Notes under the pieces: generated by a model
The model's input: only the letters and a program-made list of their open reading frames with translations
What the model was told of the DNA's origin: nothing
Database searches by the model: none
Source: Tribonema minus
Lineage: Eukaryota > Sar > Xanthophyceae > Tribonematales > Tribonemataceae
Assembly: GCA_017506865.1 (NCBI GenBank)
Contig: JAFCMP010000113.1
Location: 868,001-932,000 of the forward strand
Direction: 5' to 3'
Length of the DNA stretch: 64,000 bases
Shown here: in pieces, positions 54,002-64,000 of the stretch
Layout of the letters: the number at the start of each line of letters is the position of its first letter
Position numbering within the stretch: the stretch's first letter is position 1
Position numbers and translations under genes: made by a program

Positions 54002-57000
54002 AAGCGATTTGAACATGGAGTGGCTTGGGTCAAATGTTGGCCTGCCACTGCTGCCTGTTCCGCTGCCGCCTGAGTGCCTGCTAGTACCGCTGCTTCTGCC
54101 GCTGCCTGTGCTGCCACCGGCACTGCTGCCGCGGCCGCTGCCGCCGCAATGGCTGCTGCTCGCAGTCACCTCAAAGTCCCGTGTGCGTAAACTCAGAAGG
54201 TCGCGCAGCAGTGCCCAGCCCATTGAGAGATTGTTGTCCGCGTTGATCATCTTGATGCAGCTGCCATCCATAAAGAGGATGGTCATGCGCTGGCGAAGGT
54301 CTGTCAAGACCACAAGTGGCGGCGGGCTGCATTACAAGGGCACAGTGCAACAGCAGAGAGAACGACACACCTCCATGAAGTTTGAAGTCAGGGGGAGGGG
54401 GGGGGTAAGTTGATGATTGTGTGACAAGCGTGCGCACACCATCACACAGGCATTGCTGCTAGCAGATGCTGTACGGTAGAGGGACATGCCTAGATGGTGC
54501 GTGTGATGTGATGCTTGAAGACGCACCATCATGTATACATACATCTGTTTCGGCATGGAGCTGCAGACTAAAAGTATACTTCGAAGTATACGGTGACAGC
54601 GTCGCCGCACGCAGGAGACCAAGCTCTTCACTTGTGTTTTTGTGACATGCAAGCGGGTTTAGCTCAAAGGATCTGGCCAAAGTGCCAGCATATTAAAGTG
54701 CAAGTCAGCCAATGTCGTAACGTCTACTTAGCTTTGTGATATATATGCTTCAAGTCCTAACGGGCTGTTAGATTCAATGTAGCATGCAAGCAGCTAGAAC
54801 AATGCTTCTTTAAGCACGCGCCCTTGTGGGCTCAAGTGTCAAGGACCTGGTTCAAGGTGTATTAGCTGTCAATCCATGCAGTGGTTGACTGCTGCTGCCA
54901 TACAAGGCTAGCTGTAGCAGCATCCATGCCATGCCGTACGCAAATCCAACTGCCTCGGTATCAAACTCCACAAGCCAAGTCTGCGCAATGACGTGTCAGC
55001 GAAAGGCTGAGGTTGTCCTGGCTTGCCATTAGAAGCAAGTACTTAGGGCATGGAGGAGCGTAGTTGTAGTTGCATGCAGGATGGCATAGCGCAGCAGCCG
55101 CAGCTGCTCCAGATGCGAACATTGATACTACATGGAAACGAACCAAGAGATTGTAGAGCTCTAGGTGACAAGGGATGGTTAGCCGCAAGTGACATATGAT
55201 ATATGCGCTGAGCACAGTGGCTATGGAAGCTGGCACACTGATTCTCGGCAGTCGACCTCCATAATGTCATTTGAAGTCCGGATGATGCATTGCTTTGGTC
55301 CCATGTCAGCAAAGTTCAACTCAGCACAGCCACTTTCGGTTTCAAGAGAGTGGCACAAAGAAATCCTAGGAATGGATGCAATCTGCCAAATAATTAAACA
55401 GTAGATTACTGGGCTAGTATTCTGTCACCACAGTTCATGAACACAATTGTCTTGAGGCTCACATTATCTGGAAGCTGCACACCACCACAAGCTGCATGAA
55501 CGCTTGACACAGGTGTGCCCGAGTCACATCCTTCTTCACCTGCAAGAGAAGCAACACACCGGCCTGCCCATAGCAAGGCACAATCATAGCAGTTGTGTCA
55601 ACAAAGTGACGGGATTGGTGCTGCTGATAGCACCATAAATGCACACACAGGTGATGATTACGCAGCGACCATCACCATTATGGCTCAAGGCACCATGGAT
55701 GCACAGACAGGTGATGACTATGCCACATAACAACGATGGTCATTGCTGCTCAAACAAACTCAGCTGTTGCGGACAAGACTGCAAAGATGTGCAAGTGCTG
55801 CGCGCAATGGCTCATGACTACCAAAGTCAAGCTGCTCGATTTATAAGCTTGTACACCTTTGTCACATACATGGCAGCATTACTTGGCAACAATACATCAG
55901 AAGCATGATGGTGATCAAAGGGTAAGATGATACACTCTGACCATCACTACATACATTACTGTGGCACTGCATGATTATGATGGTAAGATGATACATTGTG
56001 ACCATATTTACATACATTGCTGTGGCACTACATGAATCGTAAAATACACTACAAGAATGGGCGAGGCCACACTCCACAACATCATGCACTACAGTCAAGG
56101 CATTGTCAGCAAAACCATATTTTGATGCCGTTGACGTGCTGGAAGTACTGTGATAACGGCTTCCACATGGCGAGAAAGAGCTCATAAAAGTCATGTTTGT
56201 GACTGGATAGACCTGCAGAAAACATAAGTGACGATCCCGGTACGCTGAGCGCGTAACGACCGCCGCATCTGAAACGCCCTTGAACGTGTTGCCGCAAATC
56301 ACTGCCAAGTCCGCGGGCATGGTGAGTTTTAATTCACTGCCATGAAGCAGCACCAGCCTGCTGCGTGGCACATGCAAGCGAGAATAACTAGCAGTGAGTG
56401 CAGATAAGTGCACGCGCGAAGGAGGGGTTGATGACAACGGCACATGAAACTTTTGATAAAAATATCTACAAATGCGTGATTACAAGAATGTTACTTGCGG
56501 CATTCACAGATGCATCCATTTCAACCAGATGAAGATGAAGTTATGTTCAACTCTCTGTCATCAAGTCCCATACTCCACACCTTGACTTGCATATGAGCAA
56601 AGCCTTTATGGTTTCTTAATGTGCATTTGGGAAGAAGAACACATTTGAAATTGAGCTGCTGCAGTAACCAGTGAAGATGCTGCATAGGCAGCATTCAGCC
56701 ACAATGCTCACCTGCTGCTCTGCTCAGGGCTGCCAACAAGACTGCCAAGCGCGCTTTGGATATGCCCCACGTATTCCGCACTCTGCTGACTGTCGTCTTG
56801 AGAGGTCCACACAAAAGCGGGCTCCTCCATCGGCTGCTGATGCAGCTTATATTGAGGAAATGGCACCGGCAGTGTCTGAAGACCTGTGGAAGCAGAAGCA
56901 GATGATAGTTTTCAGGGAGTCACTCTTTACAGGACAACAACAGCTTACAGCCAGCTGAAATTAGCGGTTATGTTATTTACAACAGTTCATCAATGCAGCG

Positions 57001-59014
57001 GTTGTAAAGCCAATGAAGGCTCAAAGATGCGCTTGGGTAACCGCAGTCACTGGCATCTGATAACTCATGCTCATGATTCCACTGAGCACTGAAGGATGGT
57101 GTTCCATCTTAATGTGCTGTTGTACTGTGGCTTATGCTGTTTTCGATTCTGTCGTGGTGAGCTTAGCGTGTGTAGCGCACAACGCACAAAGCGCCGCAAA
57201 GCACTGTAAAATCTTGACTCCATCATGATAGCTCTGAGGATTACAACAAAAATGTGTTGATTTTGTCACTGTGAGCGTTGTGGATGAATTTGTCAAAGTC
57301 AGTGTTGACAGCAATATCACCAATTTTGACACGACAACGCAACACTACTGGCTTTGCAGTATGAAGGGGGCGCGCCTGCCACCCAGGCTGCAGGTAAATA
57401 GCATAATGTCGTACCAAACAAAAGTAATGTCTGATTCAGCAGAGTGTCTTACATGTCAGCCTGTTGGCAACAAGACAAACTGGCACGAGCTGAGCACAAG
57501 TCTGCCTGATGATGCTACAGGATGCTGGCAAATGTGAGTTTGAGCGTGAGCAGAGCATCGCAGGTGCAGGCATTGCCCAATAAGAAGAAGAAACAACACA
57601 GGGACTTGAAGTTGACACTCACCTAGCCGATGTTGCACAAATAACCACTGTTCCTCGTCCACCTTGGAGATCGATGCTGCAGGAGGCACCGCTGGGCGCA
57701 CCACAACACCAGCTGGCACATATCCTCCTAAAGGTGGTGAGAGAGCAAGCACATAGTCAGAGTGAGCCTTACAAGCATGGTTCCACTTAATCTCAACAAG
57801 CACATGGTCAGAGTGTGCCTTAGAATGCATCATTTTACTTGATTGCAACCCTAACCCTAGCCCTGAGCGCACACTGTTGCACGGAAGCAGTTGCAAGCCA
57901 AATCGCTCAGCTGGCCAATGCATTATACATTTCAGGCTGTTGAACCCAGTGTCAGTGCAGTAACCAGCAGCATGTGACACATGCACCCTGGCACTTGCGC
58001 TACCATCATCACCCCATGAGTACTCTTCACCCTGTGTGCAGCTTTGAGGGGGGGGGGTGGGGGGGAGTTCCGCTGAGGATTACCCCCCGATACTGCATGC
58101 ATACCCCGCATGGAATGGGGCAGGTCAACCATCCCCTCCCGTTTTGGGAGTGCCGTTGCTGACCAATCAAGGGTGCACAGCGAGAGAAGGGCCCTGGCCT
58201 TGTAAACTGTGTTGGCCACTCGACCACGGCGATTCTAGTGTTGTCGAACAAATTGTGTGCCTGCTTGATGAAGGCGACATTTTCAACAAGTGCATACGGG
58301 GTTGACTGGGCAAGGACATTGCCATGGTGCGGCATTCAGAGATACCATGAGCTCTTTCTGGCATATGCATGCTTGCTCCCAACGGTAGCAGCACCTCTAG
58401 GACTGCGCACTACGGCCAGCTCTGGCTGCACGCAGAGTGCATTGCCTCATGACATGATGCTTGCGGAATGCAATGCACGGCCTGTGCAGCACCAGCCCCC
58501 AGCACAGACGTAAGGACAGCGCACATATGGTACAAATGAAGCTTGCCTGGTGCCGACTCAAGGAGCAGATTTATGTTTGCCTGCAGCTGTTCGACGGCAC
58601 CCCATGCACCAGCAGCAGCTGCTGCATCCCTTTGAGCTCGAAGCTTCGGCAGCTCATCCTGCAGGTCAGTACCTAGCAAGCCAGCAATGTCTCTACCCAG
58701 ACCACCCGAAGCAGCAGGGAGACGGCCTTCTTCGCCCTTAGCGCCGCCCAGTGCATGCATGACTGCAAACAGATTCGCCCTGCAGGGTTGGAAAAGGTGA
58801 CATCACACCATAACTGATGTTGGCACTGCAGCGTGGTTTTGCGTGCTGTACAGACCTATTGCCGTCAGTTGCCGGTGCCACGATGCCTGCTGACAACAAA
58901 AAGGCAGCCAGCTTTGTGGGCAGTGACAAGGCTGCAGCACGTTGCAGTTGATCGAAGCAAGGACAGGCACGCAGCAGAGCCACATGAGCTGCGAGCGGTG
59001 CAGACTGCCTTCTT
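54002..59014 (-). CDS. Unrecognised multi-exon protein, partial model
   Basis: Minus-strand exons with good splice sites are 59014-58856, 58779 to about 58540, 57727-57623, 56883-56712, 55539-55463, 55365 to about 55257, and 54300-54002. Two joins match in phase: 58856 to 58779 (NR then ANLFAVMHALGG) and 55463 to 55365 (QIM then ISLCHSLETESG). A block near 56230-56120 (HKHDFYELFLAMWKPLSQY) and one near 58310-58210 (TPYALVENVAFIKQAH) also look coding. Other readable pieces are LRAQRDAAAAAGAWGAVEQL (helical), YVPAGVVVRPAVPPAASISK, PMEEPAFVWTSQDDSQQSAE, LNFADMGPKQCIIRTSND and RMTILFMDGSCIKMINADNN, followed by a Ser/Gly linker. I do not recognise the family. Codon use is less GC-rich than in the neighbours. 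Ends and several joins are unresolved. Confidence 0.45.
55130..55196 (-). repeat. Dispersed repeat family A, copy 3
   Basis: A shorter copy, same orientation as 4131-4268, sharing CACTTGCGGCTAACC, CCCTTGTCACCTAGAG and TTCGTTTCCAT on the minus strand. Confidence 0.7.
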
Positions 59015-59760
59015 CTAAAAACACCAGTCAGCATGCATCGTCGCACAGTGAAATAGTGATACTGTATAGTGATGTCGTGTGGCAAATTGTCTCACCTCGC
59101 CACCTACACCGATCGCCCAGCCCCTCCCGTCATTGGTGCTCTAAGCTTATTCGGCTCACCTCACGAGGTCAACCTCAACCTGAAGTCAGAATAAACTCAG
59201 CTTGCAATCGCAGAGTGTCAGGCTGTCTTTCGTTTGTGCAGAGGACAATCCACGTAGTAGTTGTAGTAGCAGAAGTACTGGAGCATGTACGTTGCCCGAC
59301 TCTGTTCTCAAGTCCGACGACGGCCGCCGTCAAGCCAATGCTCGGCCAGCCCGTTGTTGCAGGCAGAGTGAACTCAGGCACATGGTGGACCTCTCCACGC
59401 TCACGTGTAGATGCGACACAGCGCTGCACTGCACTGTATGACAAAATTTGCAAGCTAGATCGCCAGCGCAGCGCGCAGCCCGCGCGCTCCGTAACGCTCG
59501 CATTCGTTAGCACACACGTAGCAGGTCTGCAGCCGCCGCGTGCGTGCGCTCAACAGCATAGCACTTGAAGCGTAATATATTTGCAGTCAAGTGCACCCTC
59601 GTAGTGGCACGCTGACAGCGATTGTAACAACTCGCGTAACAAATCCCCCCAGTCAGCAGCAGCGCTCAGCAGCAGCAGCGTCCGACCCCCCCCCACACAC
59701 ACATCGCACACACACATCGCCTTAGAGTGGGCGCGGCAAGTGGTGGAGGAATCCCCACTA
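59015..59760. other. Intergenic or 5' part of the unrecognised gene
   Basis: This lies between the first exon I trust in the unrecognised gene and the end of PP2C-B, both minus. It may hold further 5' exons; candidate donors GTGAGC and GTGAGAC sit near 59090-59160, but no convincing peptide accompanies them. A partial match to 52855-52925 lies at 59295-59360. Confidence 0.4.
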
Positions 59761-62700
59761 TTATGACCAACCCTCTTCAATTTCGCCAATGCCGTCGCCG
59801 TACTGCAGCAGTATGGCGCTGACGTTGTCGGCGTGCGGGGGGTGCCCCCAGCATGCGTCCTCCGCTGCGCGCCTGTCGAGATGTGCGAGAGGCGACGCGG
59901 TGCGTCACTAGTGTCAGTAACTTCAATTGTAGCTAAAGTTTTGACTGCGCAGCTTACATGCCATCAAGGTGCTCTCATAAATCAGATGTCGCGTGGCGCA
60001 ACGCGCACCGGTCTGCCAGCAACAAGAAGTCGAAGTACACATTCTAGGTCGGCATGCGCAGGGTGCCCCCAGCACGCGTCCTCCGCTGCGCGCCTGTCGA
60101 GATGTGCGAAGCACCGCGGTGCGTCACTAGTGTCAGTAACATCAAGTTGAAGAATGGGGTTGATTGCGCAGCTCAGATCCGAATGAGGTGCTCTTGGGGT
60201 CTGGTGTGAAGAGCGGGGTGTGCCGGACTGTCAGTAACATCATGCTGAAGTACACAATCTAGATTGGCGCTTGCGGGGGGGCTCACGTGCCTTGTCCGCT
60301 GCACGTCTGTCGAGCTGTGCGGCGCACGCGCCGCCGTTGTGGGTGTCGCTATATTGCACTACATATTACCATCGGCCTACATGTGATCAAGGTGCTCTCG
60401 TGTTCAGCTGTGATGTCAGGCTGTAACATGGACAATGCAGGCTGCTGGCGAGTAAAGCTGAGATCAATGCCTCATTCTTGTTGAGTGGCTTTCCGCCTGC
60501 CGCGTTTGTGTGGATCCTGGCGCTCAATGGGGTTCTGCCGACATGCTCTCCACCCTTGAACTGAACAGCATTGAACCAGCCGCCTGTGCAATCTCAGCAT
60601 GTGTCCACATACTTGAAAGTACTGCAACAATTATACCACACAGTTGCACTTGCAGAATCTGATGACCTTTGGATCACCTGCGAGAGTGAATGGCCACTCC
60701 GAAGCAGCATTGCTCCACCCGCCAACCAAACCTACAAGCATGCATACCCTATATGCATGCATAGCAGGGGGTCAACTGTCCCCTCCCCTGTCCCCCGTGC
60801 ACCACTGCGTCCTCTACAAAAGCACGGTTCAGTACAATCTTTTGGTACCTGCAAGACCCCGCATACAGTTGGCTGATAGACGACGAGTGATTTGCGATTC
60901 TCATGAGACTAGAGTCAAGGTCAGGGTCGTAGTGAAGGTGAAGACAAGGTCTGCAAGCGTGGAGACCCTCCCCTTTTCACCTATTCCCCTGGCATCCCCT
61001 CGCCGCTGCTCGTGGCAGCAAGTATAAACCTTTTGTCTGTAGCATCGCCACTGCAGGCACAATGCAGGAGCACCACCCTACGGCGCCTACCCTAACCCTA
61101 AGTGCACTCTCTGCGCAAACACTGACACACGCGCGCGTGCCGACTCACATGACGAGCGACTTGCACGTACGCAGCAGCACGGGGTCCTCCCCCGCATGGC
61201 GCGACGCCCCCAGCGACCCCCCCCCCCCTCCCCCCTCCCCCCCCGCCCCCGTGTCCCCCTCGTCCTCGTCCGCGATGTCCTCCAGCACGAGGCGCTCGAG
61301 CGCTGCCGCCATGCGCCACACGGGCACCGCGTCCCACACGCCGTCGCTCGCGAGGATGACGACGCCAGCGCCGCCGCCGCCGTCGGTGCCGAAGCCGTCG
61401 AGCTCGACGCGCGAGAGGCGACCGTGGCCGCAGATGAGCGCCCCCGGCAGGCCCCCCAGCGGCGCGCGTTTCGCGTAGAAGTCGCCGTACGCGCGCGTGA
61501 CGAGGAGCCCCCCTGGGTAGACGCGCGGCTTACGCGGCGCGGACTTCCAGGGGACGCAGCAGAGGGGGGGCGCGCGCACGCGCCGCGCGCGCCCGCGCAC
61601 CTGGAGCTTTGCAGAGAGTGGGCATGTAGGTATGTGAGAGTGAAAACGCGTGTCTGCGCGGTTCGTGTGCGCGTGCTGTGTGCTTGTGTGTGTGGGGGGG
61701 TGTGTGTGCGCGCGGGTGTGTAAGCGTCTGCAAGGGCGTGCGCAGCATGGCACTTGCAGTACAGTTGCGCGAGTTTGCTGCGACACAGGGCCGCCTTCTA
61801 TGACGCCATGCATGTGTATCTCCTTGTCACGCTGTATTGCAAGCGCACTGTCTGTTATTAAAACACAGCCCTTATCCTACTACTTCGTAGTAGTAGTGAC
61901 GGAGTATGAAACCTACATACCCTACTTGCATGTGTATGCATACCTGCACAGGTTCTCACCACAGTGGAGTTACTCTGGTTAGTCCACCATGTACTGGAAC
62001 AGCACCAGTTCAGTACTGTTCCGACCCTGCGTCAGTACTGTTTCTCCACTTGCACAAGCATCTACATAATAATCACTTCTTTGCAACACCAGCCTGCCCC
62101 GGTCTAGTGCTGTTCTGCACTTTGCATTGGGTCCACCTTGGGTGTCCTACTCTGCCACGGTGTTTAGTTTCGTCAAGTAGATTTGCACATAGCAGAACTC
62201 ACTAATGAGGTTACCCCGACCCGCTGCAATGCTTGTGCCCTAGGGTCAGGGGTAGAGTTAGGGTTAGGGTTAGGTCAGGGTCAGGACATTCGTCACTGAA
62301 GTCTACATGTGGGGTTGGCACCTGAGCGTTCGGATTAGGGATAGCATTAGAGTCAAGGTGGTATTAGGCTCTGATCTACTATTGAGGTTGATATAACTAT
62401 TGAATGAGGGTTGGCACAATCCCGCAGCATTGCACAGGCGCGCCAGCCCTTGGTGTTCAGTGCCGTGATTCTCTCGTGCTGGGGTGAGATAAAGTTTGGG
62501 ATTAGGTTCAGGGTTCAGGACAGGGTACCCCGGTGCTTCGAATGCACCCAACTCCGCGCTGTTCAGCGCGCAGTGATGCTCAGCCTTGAAATTGAGGTTA
62601 GGCTTGAAGTCAAGTTACTAGCAAGCCGGGCATGTACCTCCGCGCTGACGCTGCGTATGCGGCCGTTTTAACGCGTCGTGATTATCAGAAGAAGGATTCA

Positions 62701-63952
62701 AATTTGGGCCCAAAAACCAGATTGTTTGGGTAATGGTTAGAGTTGGGGCGTACCTCCCCGCCGACGCTGCGTATGCGCGCCGTCTCCGCGCTGTTCAGCG
62801 TGCCGTGGTTCTCCGACAGGGGCTCGCACACAAGTCGCATGCCCACGCGCCGCACCAGCGCCGCGGCGGAGTCGCCGCAGTTTGCCAGTATGGCCCTGTT
62901 GCCCTCCACGACGCAGACCGTCTGCAGCCAGAAGCGCGAGTCGCAAGGTAAACTTCACGTGGTGACGCGCCTGGTCAAAGCGAAGGACTGCTGTGTCAGA
63001 GTCGAAGTTAGGGTATGAAGAAGCGTTAGCATAGTGGGGTGAAGGGCAGGAATGTGCTTGCAATGTCAGGTCACAAGGTGGCGCGAGCGACGCTGGCAAC
63101 CTGCTTCTAATCCTACTACTTCGAAGTACTGGAATTAGAGTTGGGGGCGAGGAATTGCGAGTAGATTTCACTTGCATGGACGCATTGCACTTCTTTACAT
63201 GACTGAAGTGATTGCCTACCCCTAACCCTAACCCCAAACCTAAGCCTAACTCTAACCCTAACCCTACGTGATAGCCTTACAGCGCAAAACGCGCTTATGT
63301 GCTTCCCGTACCCTTCTGATGATTGCTCCTGTCATTGTTGATGTTGCAACAATATATATTCAAGCTGTTTGTGCAGCACACCACAGGCTACAGGTCAGAG
63401 GCAGAAACGGCAGAAATGAGACTACATGATGTTGATATGATCAGAAAAGGGCATGCCTTTACTCAATCTTCCTGAAAGCAAAACTGACCTTCCATTGTTA
63501 ACGTCAGGGTCGGAGCTTAGCCATCGACACTGGTGACAAGAACCACATGTTTGTGACGTCATGCACACGCTGTAAAACAACCAGAATACTTCAACTTGAA
63601 GTATATAAGTTCCGCACCGCCGTGCTGCCGTCGCGCGGGAAGCTCCAGTCCCCCTCCCCCGCAGGCCCCGCGGCGGCCATCACTCCGGGGTCCTCCGGGT
63701 TGAATGTCGATTGCGACATTGACGGCCGCTGCTGTGCAGCGCGGTGCTGTATGGTTTCCAGGTACTCGTAGAACTTGTCATCGAGCGTTGGCCACAGCTG
63801 CTGAAGCGCTGCCTGAAGGCGCAAAAAAGTACAAGAAGAAACAGCTAAGTGACAGGAAGAGGTGGGGAATAACAGTGGTCGACTGGGGTGATCACAAGGC
63901 TGGAGTAGACCTTTGCAGATTGAAGAAGCTCCGTTGTCCCTGCTGGCGCCAA
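59761..63952 (-). CDS. PP2C-family protein phosphatase B, 5' end beyond the window
   Basis: Exons on the minus strand: 63952-63911 (tentative), 63812-63618, 62921-62754, 61600-61149 and 59872-59761. All phases match (0, 0, 0, 2) and the visible part is 322 residues. PP2C signatures in order: FPRDGSTA joined to TVCVVEGNRAILANCGDSAA, then ARIRSVGGEV, YPGGLLVTRAYGDF, VVILASDGVWDAVPVW, CKSLVM joined to RAAEDACWGHPPHADNVSAI, and a short end GEIEEGWS. The last exon is too short to stand alone but completes the metal-binding HADNVSAI motif. The N-terminal DGHGG region must lie to the right of the window. It is a different gene from PP2C-A, with a different intron pattern and low sequence likeness. 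Introns carry copied exon edges and telomere-like tracts. Confidence 0.87.
59815..60335 (-). repeat. Acceptor-edge array, PP2C-B last exon
   Basis: On the plus strand the real edge (GGTGCCCCCAGCATGCGTCC, then CTGCGCGCCTGTCGAGATGT around 59872) recurs at 60061-60111 (GGTGCCCCCAGCACGCGTCC, CTGCGCGCCTGTCGAGATGT) and, weaker, at 60275-60330. The intronic block GTGCGTCACTAGTGTCAGTA is copied with the first. On the coding strand the copies lie upstream of the real acceptor. Confidence 0.92.
62257..62275 (+). repeat. TTAGGG telomere-like tract, PP2C-B intron
   Basis: Three TTAGGG units within a longer GGGTCAGG-rich stretch (62241-62285). Confidence 0.85.
62545..62800 (-). repeat. Donor-edge copies, PP2C-B third visible exon
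   Basis: The true edge (plus strand GTACCTCCCCGCCGACGCTG then CGTATGCGCGCC, donor before 62754) is copied at 62634-62662 (GTACCTCCGCGCTGACGCTG then CGTATGCGGCC). The exon block CTCCGCGCTGTTCAGCG also recurs at 62551-62567. Confidence 0.85.
63218..63267 (+). repeat. CCCTAA telomere-like tract, PP2C-B intron
   Basis: About eight CCCTAA or variant units (CCCCAA, CCTAAG, CTCTAA) over 50 bp. It is the longest such tract in the window and lies in the intron between 62921 and 63618. Confidence 0.85.
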
Positions 63953-64000
63953 CTGCAACGGGCAAGTGCAAGTGCAACTTCTGAGTTCACGTTGCGGCCC

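Noticed and set aside
57271-57537. A plus-strand frame of 88 residues
   Set aside because: The minus strand in this block has several exons with good splice sites; the plus frame has no similarity.

Overview
The window is nuclear DNA of a eukaryote with GC-rich exons (Ala/Gly/Arg-rich proteins, codons ending in G or C), GT-AG introns and softer, lower-GC intergenic and intronic sequence. Three things point to a flagellated red-lineage alga, with a haptophyte as my best but unproven guess. It has a betaine-lipid synthase of the BTA1 type and a CDKL5-like (cilium-length type) kinase. It also carries a small AT-rich insert with pieces of plastid thiG and ycf3; thiG is plastid-encoded in red-lineage plastids and not in green ones.

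Layout from left to right: PDCD5 (minus, 549-2840, with the plastid insert in its intron); a RetSat/CRTISO-like FAD oxidoreductase (minus, 3197-8093); a divergent intergenic region; a nine-exon BTA1 with an extra N-terminal membrane domain (plus, 9221-19973); a membrane-anchored subtilase (plus, 21248-29102, six exons); a CDKL5-like kinase (plus, 29602-32515); a coiled-coil protein with a Trp-rich C-terminus (minus, 34495-36678); a large single-exon WW/ankyrin protein (plus, 37036-41916); a PP2C phosphatase (minus, 43329-46917); an EME1-like nuclease subunit (plus, 47468-50367); a germin-like cupin (plus, 51144-52405); an unrecognised multi-exon gene (minus, about 54002-59014); and a second PP2C that runs off the right edge (minus, 59761-63952). 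Where two or more exons are given for the recognised genes, splice phases match and most models close to whole codons.

The most striking thing is inside the introns. In BTA1, the subtilase, the FAD oxidoreductase and both PP2C genes, the end of an exon together with its splice site and some flanking intron has been copied in tandem, 1 to 6 times, into the neighbouring intron. The repeat pitch is about 100-210 bp. Copies lie downstream of donors and upstream of acceptors, and many still carry GT, GC or AG at the right place. I count about 20 exon edges treated this way on both strands. Other features of these introns are short TTAGGG/CCCTAA tracts, long poly(C) runs used as the polypyrimidine tract, and a dispersed TTGAAG repeat motif. 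One duplicate in the subtilase (27290-27337) has become a possible 48-nt, phase-1/phase-1 cassette exon.

The genes do not form one pathway. They are a normal mixture of housekeeping, lipid, DNA-repair, signalling and secreted-protein genes. I saw no rRNA, tRNA, CRISPR array or recognisable transposase, and no virus-like element.
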